Shown piece by piece: positions 55,366 to 64,000 of a DNA stretch of 64,000 nucleotides. Origin of the DNA: Deinandra increscens subsp. villosa (lineage: Eukaryota > Streptophyta > Magnoliopsida > Asterales > Asteraceae); contig JBCNJP010000018.1 of NCBI GenBank assembly GCA_039602395.1, positions 2,232,001 to 2,296,000 of the forward strand, given 5' to 3'. Position numbers and translations under genes: made by a program. Position 1 is the stretch's first letter; each line of letters starts with the position of its first letter. A model generated the notes under the pieces. The model searched no databases, was not told the origin of the DNA, and saw only the letters and a program-made list of their open reading frames with translations.

Positions 55366-56226
55366 ACAAACTTATCGAGTATAATCTCACTCATATCAAA
55401 GCTATTGATACTGTCCATGGAAGGTGTGATGGGAACAGGCCTTGTATCTGATATATGTATATTTGGTTTTCATAAATTCAATGTACAAAGCATGCGCTTT
55501 ATCGATCCTCCGACATGTTAGAAGTGGTGGTCGAAAATTAATAAGTAAACCGATGTGAGAACTATTGTTTCATCCATCGATCAAAACCAGTTTAAATAAA
55601 TACATAAAGGATTACAGTAAATATGTTTACTTAATCCATTTTAAGCTTTGTAAACTTCCACAAATTCATAAGGACATTCATACAAATGTACAAAACAGTC
55701 TGATAATGAGGAACACAATGGGAAACAAGCACCTAAGAACAATGCTTCCCAAATGTCTCACCAAGGCAGCCCTATGAGCAGTAAGAATGTTTTTTTTTTT
55801 TTTTTTTTCTAATTTCCAATGACTATAGTAACAACTATCAAGGGCCATGAGGTAAGTTGCTGATGAATTGATGAGCATTTGCTGTGCCTTGCATATATGA
55901 TATTTACTTGAATCATAGTAGAGACTTGTGTTTAAAATAACTAACACCAAATAACTTCTTGGGTCAAGAAAGACATATTAGGTCACAACCACTTATTTTG
56001 ATGTTAGAGGTGCATGCCTAATGGGTTTTCTGATGCGTTAGTGATTTGCTTAGGTTACACGAAGAAACAATAGCTCGTAACAAAATATTTTAATGTTACA
56101 TACACATCCTTTTGATAACTAGTATCAGCCTGTAATGTGTCAGTGAGTTGTTTAGTTTTCACGAACCCATAAAGCCACAATAAATTTTAACAATTTAATT
56201 TGGAGTTAGGGAACACGTCTTTATAA
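55366..56226. other. PnsL1 3' flank and intergenic DNA
   Basis: No gene is supported. A T-run (about 55790-55808) lies at 55.8 kb. The minus strand at 55678-55795 is open (HRAALVRHLGSIVLRCLF), with an AG acceptor-like border, but is not recognised. Confidence 0.4.
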
Positions 56227-56526
56227 GGCTATCCGTAATCGTCAAGCCCCTTCAAACCCCACCCTTGGGCATGAGACGACATGTGGAAGATGAGGTGGCA
56301 TGGGGGCTTGAAAAAAAAAGTGGTGTAGTGGGATCAAGCCCCTTTCAAGCCCCTACATCATTAATCCTCCCCCTTTCCAAGCCCTCTTTCAGGCGCTAGA
56401 AGTTTCAAGCCCCAGACATCATTTTTGCCTTTAGCGCCCCCTAGTAGTGGTGCGTGGGTGTGAAAGGGCGTGAAGGGGCGCGAAAATTGATTTTCAAGCC
56501 CCTTTCAAGCCCCATTACACATAGCC
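56227..56526. mobile_element. PIF/Harbinger-type MITE (300 bp)
   Basis: The ends GGCTATCCGTAATCG and CATTACACATAGCC are inverted repeats flanked by TAA (56224-56226 and 56527-56529). The interior has several CAAGCCCC(T/A)TTC-type repeats. Confidence 0.82.
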
Positions 56527-57102
56527 TAATAAGCAAAACATTTAGGCCTTATAACGTGTTAGTATTTTCATTTTTTTCGAACAGCAAATATAACATTAAC
56601 GTAATAGTCTCGAATTAAATATTTTACTTATAAACTACATTATATTTTACATAACATTATTCATTTTAAAATTACATAACATTTTCTTTAAAGACGTACG
56701 TTTTCCGTTCGGTCTCTACAAGAATAATAAAGAAAAAAGTGAATTGGGTTCAATGATGCATATATGATGTTGATTTTTGTTTTGTTCTATTTTTTAAGGT
56801 TTTAGATTCTTACATAACCTTTTAATGTTGGTTGTCCACCATGCATTATTGAATACACCATAATACCGTGTGTATTCGAAAAAATTACAAACAGGAAGAA
56901 AATTATACCAATGAGAAATGGCGTGCACATCCTCATCCTCATATCTTCATAACCATTGATTTGGTAGTCTAACCCAACCCGTTTTAAACTAAACAGATGT
57001 TATCTTTTTTCTAAAGTTGTTAATTATGAAACTAACTCATATTTAACCAGTCACACAACCCTACACCTTTGCCACTACTAAGTACACAATATAGTTAACA
57101 AA

Positions 57103-57428
57103 ACTATATGCTAACAATAATCACACTCTGTGATACTAGAACCCTTATATGTCATATGAGGGTTCTAGTATCACAGAGTGAGATTATTGTTAAAAAAAAC
57201 TATATGCGAACAATAATCACACTCTACAATATTAGAACCCTCATATGTCATATGAGGGTTCTAGTATCACAGAATGTGATTATTGTTAAAAAAAACTATA
57301 TGCGAACAATAATCACACTCTACAATTATGTCATATGAGGGTTCTAGTATCACAGAATGTGATTATTGTTAAAAAAAACTATATGCGAACAATAATCACA
57401 CTCTACAATACTAGAACCCTCATATGAA
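57103..57428. repeat. Tandem array of ~96 bp hairpin units (3.5 copies)
   Basis: Units begin at ACTATATGC at 57103, 57199, 57295 and 57378 (spacing 96, 96 and 83). Each unit is nearly a perfect inverted repeat: AACAATAATCACACTCT..TAGAACCCTCATATG, then its reverse complement, joined by an A-rich linker. The third unit has lost 13 bp from one arm, and the fourth is half a unit. It lies between the PnsL1 and RPL23A genes. Confidence 0.92.
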
Positions 57429-57650
57429 CATGTATTGGTCTTTTCAAGTTAGGTTCAAGCAGAACTAGAGAGTATGAAATTTTTTACGCTGTGGTATATG
57501 ATATGATAGCAACTCACAAGAGTTGAAATATGATTCATTAGCATATCCGAATCCACAGTTGAAACCAAACACAAGAAATTCAAAACTCTATTCAAGTCCA
57601 GAAAACTAACAATAATGTTGAAAATGACAACTGAAGCAATAACTTAGCAT
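57429..57650. other. 3' flank of RPL23A
   Basis: AT-rich; presumed 3' UTR and downstream sequence of the minus-strand RPL23A gene. No other feature seen. Confidence 0.4.
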
Positions 57651-59324
57651 TTATATGATTCCAATCTTGTTAGCAACATCCAATGCATCATAATCTGGAG
57701 TCAACCGCACATAAGCCTTTTTCGTTCCATCAGGTCTGCATCATAACCAAAAAAACATAAACAAACTGCTCATAAACACATTTAATCCATGTAAAGATGG
57801 TGAGTGATTTTATGATGATTGATAGGAATATACCTGATCAAAGTGTTCACTTTCTTGGTCTGGATGTCATACATCTTCTTGACCGCAGCTTTGATCTTCT
57901 TCTTGTCAGCACGAATGTCAACAATGAAAACAAGAGTGTTATTGTCTTCTATCTTCTTCATTGCAGACTCAGTTGTCAAAGGATACTTAAGAATCTGATA
58001 ATGATCCAATTTGTTTCTTGGGGGGGCACTGATTCGGGGATACTTCGGGTTCCTGTCTGTCTTCAATGTCTTCGGGCGGTGAAAGGTGACCTTGGTTCGG
58101 ATCTTTTTGGCTTTCTTCTGGAAAGTTGAACCCGTCTTCACAGCTTTGGCTGTCTTTAAAGCCTGAGACTTTGCATCAACTTTCTTTGTGGTTACAGCTG
58201 TAAAACAGGGATAATTAAAAGGTTCAGAAAAAATAGCAAATGACATCTGAAAAATCTTGATAGAAAAGAACCCAAGAAAGATATACAAAAGTGAATGACA
58301 TAGTGTGAAAAATAATAAGTGATAACACAGGCGATTATTGGTAATGTTCCAATAATTCATCTCGGATTAAGATCTAAAATGTTTCTACAATTTCTTTCCC
58401 ACTCAGATCATTTAATGATCATAATTATCCAAGAATGTGAGAACAAACAATCTAGCTAACTGTTGCTGTATATTAATACAGATTCATTAAAATAGTTAAT
58501 TTTAGCATTTTAGATGTTTCTAGGAGTAATTATGTGCATTGTTGTCGCAGGCAAGTGCTCAGGTAGGGCAAGAAGCCTCAGACTGCCTTGGGCAGTTGGG
58601 AGGACCAAAAAAGGGTCCAACTCAATGAAAACTAGGTCTAAAACACCTTAAAACAAGCTTAAACCAGCCAAAAAAAAAGACATAGCTAGGCTAAAAAAAA
58701 GGCTTAAACAAACTAGTGCTTCCTTGTATTGACTTGGCTCCCCTTTGTAGCCAAATCACTTTTCAAAAGTCTTGGCATGAAGCAATATGAGATCAAAACC
58801 ACATAAAAACTTGCTTTACTTTTGGAGATTGTTCTGAAACTAAACTATATAAACTAGTATTAAAATTTTAAGAAAGCCAGGTGAGCTCTTAATGACTTGG
58901 GTGCATAAAACAAAGAAAAATCCAATAACAAAGAAAAATCCAATAACAAAAAGAACTATTTTATTTTAGGGTAGCCAGCATATATCTCACCAATACAATG
59001 AGCTTAAAGATGAACGCAATTAACAGAAAGAACTTAAAAAGGGTACAAATTTGCATTATGTAACCATATGTATACGCTCTAAGATAATGACACAGGATCA
59101 AAAAATGCCTCATCCGTTATTTTCAATGCAAGAAATTAGAAGATCAAACATTTAAAGTGTCAGTTATGGCATCGGTATACAACATAAGCTTTTATCAAGT
59201 CTAGGTCATATTTTCAAATTAAGAGCTAAATTCAGCTATTCAACAGTTCATTTAGCAATAATTATTAGACTACAAACAAAATCGAGATGTTTCATTGAAA
59301 AGAACACGAACCTTTAGGTGCCAT
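57651..59324 (-). CDS. RPL23A: 60S ribosomal protein L23a (uL23)
   Basis: Three exons on the minus strand: 59324-59312 (ATG), 58197-57834 and 57735-57651 (TAA at 57653-57651), giving 153 residues, the usual length for plant L23a. Introns have GT-AG borders. The N-terminus is Lys/Ala-rich with KKVDAKSQALKTAKAVK; the globular L23/L25 domain includes VTFHRPKTLKTDRNPKYPRI, DHYQILKYPLTTESAMKKIE, NTLVFIVDIRADKKKIKAAV and VRLTPDYDALDVANKIGII. uL23 sits at the peptide exit tunnel of the large ribosomal subunit, where it docks signal recognition particle and chaperones. The first exon has only four whole codons before a ~1.1 kb intron, common in plant ribosomal protein genes. The gene appears intact. 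Telo-box and site II elements lie upstream. Confidence 0.95.
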
Positions 59325-59510
59325 TGTTAACAGATGCTACTCCTATGACCGGTGAACTGGAAATAACAGAAAATGAATCAATTAAATGTACTAAAGAACA
59401 ATTATGACGAAAAGCAAACTATATAACAGATAGATCTGCATAGAAGACAACGGAGAAGAAGAACGCCTACTCTGTAAAACCGTGATGAAGACGGGTCGGC
59501 GCGGCAGCAA

Positions 59511-59520
59511 CTAGGGTTTT
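59511..59520 (-). promoter_or_regulatory. Telo-box of the RPL23A promoter or leader
   Basis: The minus strand reads AAAACCCTAG (AAACCCTA telo-box), about 190 bp before the ATG. Plant ribosomal protein genes usually have this element near the transcription start. Confidence 0.7.
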
Positions 59521-59568
59521 TCCATATGGTGTGATGAGATTTATAGTGGACATAACATAATTTTCTAA

Positions 59569-59615
59569 TGGGCCAGTGGGTCACTATATGTGTGGTTATT
59601 AGGGCTATAAGCCCA
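59569..59615. promoter_or_regulatory. Two site II (TGGGCY) elements of RPL23A
   Basis: TGGGCC at 59569-59574 (plus strand) and TGGGCT (minus strand, 59615-59610) flank a short interval upstream of the telo-box. Site II plus telo-box is the standard module, bound by TCP-type factors, that ties ribosomal protein genes to cell growth. Confidence 0.65.
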
Positions 59616-60351
59616 TTTATATGACCCTATATGTTTTCATGTGCCACTAGTTTCACACCCAAATACCTGATCACATTTTGTCCAACCTCGTCTTTTTTAA
59701 ACAAAATCCTTTTTTTCTTACAAAATAACCATTCTTTTATGAGCGGTACAAATAGTTAATCAGATTGTCTTAAATAATAGTTCGTGAAGAGAATAGATTC
59801 AAATCTATCCTTGTTCAGCTTTCTGTAGGTCTGCTTACTCACAAGAATCACGATTCATGCATTGCATCAATTTAGACAGTTATGTCACGTGTCACACATC
59901 CATGATATGTGTGGATTCAACCAATCAGGCACGATTCCATTAGAAAAGGTATATGCGCATGTGTTCACACGCTTTGACATCATCCTTACTAAGGAAACCA
60001 TAATTCTCATACATCTATAGATACTAACGCAATCATGTATTTTTCTTCTCTATGCTCTCGCCTGTTCTAAACCCTAACCTTACACTTTAAGTCTTCGATC
60101 AACTACCGATTCTCACGCCGAAGGTTGCTACCGTGACAATTCCCTGCCTGTAAACGACTTAACGCGATGCTACTTGTACAGGCTCTATCCCGAGGTTCTT
60201 GCTCCATCGATTCTCTAAGTGCGTTCAGATGCAGACATTGATGGTTCGAAAAACTTATTAGAGATCTCATTCGATCATCTAAACCCGATTGACTTTGATT
60301 TCAATACTCTACTAGTTAGATCAGGTTTATAAAATATATATATAAATATAA
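59616..60351. other. Intergenic DNA left of the MULE
   Basis: No gene is supported. A CTAAACCCTAACC segment near 60068 and a TATA-like upstream stretch hint at a promoter or 5' UTR relic, without an attached coding region. Confidence 0.35.
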
Positions 60352-61505
60352 GAGAAAATTACAAATTACGTCCTTTATACTCAATAATATTATAAAAATA
60401 TATATATAAATATAAGAGAAAATTACAAATTACGTCATTTATACTTATTGATATTATAGATTTTAACCTTTCCCAAAACTAATTACATGTGACAACCTTT
60501 AGAGTTTTTTTTTTCGGAATAGGACATTTTCACTAACTGGCATCCATTATAACCGTTAAGTAGGTCCATGACTTGCACATTCAAAGGTAAAATAGTAAAT
60601 CTACCCTAAAATAGCCCCACTTGCCTCCAACCTATCAGATCTCATTTTTTTTTTTTGTGTTTTCTTAAAGCAATCTTTTTCTCTTTTATAAAGCTGATAA
60701 TACTACATCCAACTCATGTACATAAAACTTTTTAATATCAACCAAGTCAATGAAGTCTACTTTACCTTGAACATTCATATGATCAGGGATATGGAGTGAA
60801 ATTGCGCCCATGATGCAACTTGATGAAGAATAGATTAGGCACACCGCCTGCAACAAATTCGATTTTTATGTGATATCGATTTTTAGAAAGAAAATTATTT
60901 TTTTAAGTGAACTTGATGAACATCCAGTAACATAAACAAAGATATTTACGTGAAAAAAAAATCGATTACATGCATCAAATTCGATACAACGATTTTCATG
61001 TGAACATTTATTTAATGAAAAAGATTTGATCACATGCATTAAACCTCGATACAGTAACATGGATGAGCATCGATTTATAAAAAAAAATCTTTGTTTCTTA
61101 AAACTAAAATCAAAGAAGGGAGATTCTTAAACTTACGATACATAGCTTCAACTTCATCCGACAACAGTGATAAGCGAATGAAGGATTCTTCTATTGTTCC
61201 TAATTTCTTGGATATGAGAATGAAGGGTTTATCATCGCCCTTCAAAACAAAACAAAAAAGGTTTAGAGGATTAAGAAAACCGATGGAGGCGAGTGGGGCT
61301 ATTTTTTAGGGTAGATTTACTATTGTACCCTTGCATGTGCAGGTCATGTGACCTACTTAACGGTTAAAATGGACCCTAGTTAGTGAAAATGTCCTATTCT
61401 GAAGAAAAAAAAATTACTTTAAAGGTTGTCTCGTGTAATTAGTTATGGGAAAGGTTAAAATCCATAATTTCAATATGTATAAAGGACGTGATTTGTAATT
61501 TTCTC
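60352..61505. mobile_element. Mutator-like element (MULE) with transposase relic
   Basis: Long inverted arms (about 60416-60630 and 61286-61505) begin GAGAAAATTACAAATTACGTC. A 9-bp duplication, TAAATATAA, is at 60343-60351 and 61506-61514, and again at 60407-60415 because the left end is tandemly duplicated by 64 bp. The interior has a fragment of a MuDR-type transposase N-terminus. The element is non-autonomous. Confidence 0.82.
60733..60847 (-). pseudogene. MuDR transposase N-terminal (PB1-like) fragment
   Basis: On the minus strand, after TTGTTGCAG, the translation FFIKLHHGRNFTPYP is followed, one frame away, by GKVDFIDLVDI. This matches the N-terminal pattern of plant MuDR-type transposases (a hydrophobic stretch, LHHGG.FT, Y..GKV.F.DLVDID). 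A stop and a frameshift lie between the two parts. It fits the MULE ends around it. Confidence 0.65.
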
Positions 61506-61514
61506 TAAATATAA

Positions 61515-61778
61515 CTAGATCAATATCACTACCCGGTTCAAATGGAGACGGTTGTAGAAGGCATAATCAAACCGGCTAGGCATCCGGTTCCCCATCCAAC
61601 CAGTGGTCTCTCTGTGATAACATTACAAATAACCTCCGACCTCATTATGTTCATGCATCCACGTGAGGGCATTCAAAAGAGTTAATCGGGACACGCATCC
61701 ACATGAGGGTGTTTATTAGAGCTTTAAGATTTAGATTGTAGATGATCTTTTAAACTCTAGAAAAACATATTACTCTCA
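61515..61778. other. Intergenic DNA between two transposons
   Basis: A partial local repeat, CCACGTGAGGGCATTCA and CCACATGAGGGTGTTTA (about 61660 and 61700). No gene seen. Confidence 0.4.
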
Positions 61779-62113
61779 GGCTGAACGTAATAGGCATTTA
61801 AATGGAATTTTTTTTAACGTTTTCGCGCCCCATAACACCCGTGTCACCACCCCTCGGGGGCTATGGGTGTTTTTTGGCTCAAAGGCGTTGCCCACAAAAC
61901 ACCACTCTTGTTGTTTGTTTTCATGCAACTAGCCTTGACTTTTATTTTTTTGGTTTAATTAAATTAAAAAAATAATGATGGAGCAATGATTAGGAGGGGC
62001 TTCATGGGGGCTTTATCACTACACCCTTTAAACCCATAAAGCCCCGTTATCCGTCGCACGACGAAAAACACCCAAGGGTGAAGCTTTATGGTACTTTCTC
62101 ACTACACTTAGCC
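61779..62113. mobile_element. PIF/Harbinger-type MITE (335 bp)
   Basis: The ends GGCTGAACGTAATAG and CTCACTACACTTAGCC are inverted repeats flanked by TCA (61776-61778 and 62114-62116). The ends follow the same GGCTnnnnGTA(A/G)T pattern as the element at 56227. The interior includes a CCCCATAACACCC..GGGTGTTTTT stem. Confidence 0.7.
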
Positions 62114-62370
62114 TCATGCAATAGACACAAGTAATCAACACCCTTGCGTTAAATGTTACATCAAACCACATTAAATTAAATACAAAACATGTAAATGTCA
62201 GATAAACAACCTCGGACATGGAACAAGAAAAACTGAAACAGAACCAAACACACTGTTGAATAGCAACACATCAAAAGAACTTGACCATACTACATACTTG
62301 TATATAAAGTTCTCTCTCTTTCCAAAAATAAGTTGTATAAATAATATAATACTAAAGGAAACTAACGAAC

Positions 62371-63614
62371 TTAGTGCCCGCCACCTCTGTTTCTTCTAGA
62401 AGAAACTACGGTCCAGCCATCTGCATCAACAATTGGTGTACGTGCCCGGTGTGGCTCACTAAGAGTCATATCCGAGAGGTTGGAAGACGGGTCTAGTTCA
62501 TCTGCCATCTCCATTGATTCATCCCCTGAACTTGATGCTGAATCAGAATCATCTTCGTCGCCATTTACAACCTAACATGTTACATGAGCAAGAATGAACT
62601 AGAATCATCAGATTTAAGCTTGGTGTAGCTGATGAGTTCAATTTTCTATCTGTAAATATTTCATAATGACAAATTTTCTAATGGTTAAATATTTGTTAAA
62701 ACTTTATATTTTCAATCATCGCGATTCACATGTTATTGATGATTTGATGAGAGCATAATATGGAACAAGACCATGGGCCTTTATATGTATTTTAGTATTT
62801 CTTTAAAACTGATACAGAACGTATGACGTTTTTTACTTAAAACGGGTACGAGGGTGTCTACAAAAATGAAAATTACGAGCTTAATTATTGGCAATAATAA
62901 ATTAGGATGATAAATTGATTTTGACATAGTACCTGGATGCGATGATTGGCAGTGGGGATTGATTGCCTTAGTCGTTCAATTGAGGCAAAGTTACCTTCCA
63001 AACACTCTTCATGCATGATCATTAAATTATCAGATATCTGATTACAAGAAAAGTGAGAAAATGAGTAGGGGAAATAACTAAACAAGCAACTGATCAAGAA
63101 AAGCAGCATGCAAACAGTTGAATGGGAGTACATTACAAAGGACTTTATAAATGTATAAGATCATCAGTCTATCTACTTAAAAAATTTGAAACAATGTAAG
63201 GTAGTAAGGTCGATAAATCAAAGATGTTAAAGCCACCTTTAATGCTTTTCTACATACATAAGATAAAGACATCCACAAACCACATAAGAAAACTTAGAGA
63301 ATCAAAATTATATGAATTTTCGATAATTAAGAATAGTATGTCCTTTCCTACTGTTTTTGTAAGTTGTAACTACATAACTGAAGAAGAAAGAAGCAGGATG
63401 AGAATATACATAAAGAGAAGGCCTTCTAAACACAAGGAAACAATATAATCCCACGTGATATGTCATATAACTACTATGCATGACCCTTGCACAAATATAA
63501 CTACAATTGATTATATGAATTTTACCTCCTCGATGCTACCGTCATCAATCTCAGTATTAAGTGAGAGCATAAAATCATCAAGTAAATTCTCCAGATCGTC
63601 AACATATAATGCCT
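62371..63614 (-). CDS. TSR2: TSR2-like pre-rRNA-processing protein, 3' part
   Basis: Three exons on the minus strand, 63614-63526, 63037-62933 and 62571-62371 (TAA at 62373-62371). All have AG/GT borders and continuous phase. The translation begins mid-domain (ALYVDDLENLLDDFMLSLNT), continues EIDDGSIEE, ISDNLMIMHEECLEGNFASI and ERLRQSIPT, then an acidic Asp/Glu/Ser stretch, and ends DADGWTVVSSRRNRGGGH. This order matches eukaryotic TSR2: a helical domain, an acidic tail and a conserved DGW motif. In yeast Tsr2 escorts ribosomal protein eS26 into the 40S pre-ribosome; the same role is inferred here. The upstream exons are beyond 63615, probably outside the window. Confidence 0.85.
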
Positions 63615-64000
63615 CTGAGAAAGAGACAAGTAAATAAAAGTTATAGCAGACAGGCATTTAACACCACTGCAAAAAAAAAAAAAAAAAAAAAAAAAAAACT
63701 AGCCACAAGAATCGTTTGAGTAACTAAACAGACATCCCAATCATTAATAAAAGCATAAAAAAAAATTGAATAAAAAATAGCTACTCTAATCTAATCAATG
63801 GTTTATACATGATAAACAAATCATTCATCAAATTAGAAGTGTATTTCACCTATTTAGCAATGTCCTCTAATTTTAGCTGAACATTTTTTTGTTAAATGAT
63901 GAACATTCAATCTGCCGTCCAAACTTTTTTATCTTCAAACTAATATTTGTCAAACAATAACCATCATGGTTGTTTCAAACAATTGATGAATAGTCTTGTT
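63615..64000 (-). other. TSR2-like gene intron, to the window edge
   Basis: No further exon was recognised up to 64000. An A-run of 28 bases (63671-63698) is the only notable element. The acceptor at 63615-63616 requires another exon upstream on this strand. Confidence 0.5.

Noticed and set aside
57782..58360. Minus-strand 192-codon frame at the RPL23A locus as a gene of its own
   Set aside because: It is RPL23A exon 2 read through into both flanking introns; the spliced model gives the full conserved protein.

Overview
This is plant nuclear DNA from a repeat-dense eudicot chromosome. The evidence is multi-exon genes with GT-AG introns, a chloroplast NDH subunit gene, telo-box and site II promoter elements, and nested Copia and Gypsy/Athila retrotransposons, MITEs, a SINE and a LINE. 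Base composition and repeat style resemble Asteraceae (sunflower, lettuce or Artemisia type), but that is an impression that was not tested. A run of exactly 500 N (24864-24863+500, i.e. 24864-25363) marks a scaffold gap.

Only four host genes can be supported. They are a single-exon DUF241 (BPS1-like) gene at 2464-3381 (+), a seven-exon PnsL1/PPL2 gene for a thylakoid-lumen NDH subunit at 53188-55365 (+), a three-exon RPL23A (uL23) gene at 57651-59324 (-), and the 3' part of a TSR2-like ribosome-biogenesis gene at 62371-63614 (-) that runs off the right edge. The last three form a gene island at 53-64 kb, whose gaps hold small DNA transposons.

Layout: 1-900, internally deleted Copia element A (gag joined to a 3' LTR). 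1.2-2.1 kb, truncated LINE. 2.1-3.4 kb, DUF241 gene with a triple repeat upstream. 3.5-5.7 kb, PIF/Harbinger MITE, SINE and a long-inverted-repeat MITE. 5825-16370, Copia element B (-), with two nearly identical LTRs and a GTTAG target duplication; its interior is degraded and carries host exon fragments, including beta-hexosaminidase. 17.9-22.5 kb, degenerate Copia C (+) with a probable solo LTR in its gag. 22.9-26.2 kb, Gypsy gag scrap, LTR-like DNA, the N gap and a 12-copy minisatellite. 26.4-30.2 kb, two LTRs of one family in inverted orientation, one split by a Mutator-type MITE. 30.2-32.8 kb, 5' half of Copia F (-). 33.6-43.4 kb, an LTR (family D) split by an 8.4 kb Athila-like Gypsy element. 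43.9-45.0 kb, hAT MITE and a Helitron 3' end. 45.7-52.5 kb, hAT-like element split by a structurally complete Copia G. 53-64 kb, gene island with two Harbinger MITEs, a tandem array of hairpins and a Mutator-like element.

The genes do not form a pathway: they are independent housekeeping or photosynthesis loci in a retrotransposon landscape. The most unusual structures are Copia B (very young LTRs around a defective, gene-capturing interior), the tandem hairpin array at 57.1-57.4 kb, and the inverted LTR pair at 26.4-30.2 kb. All identities are by eye; no search or alignment program was run.
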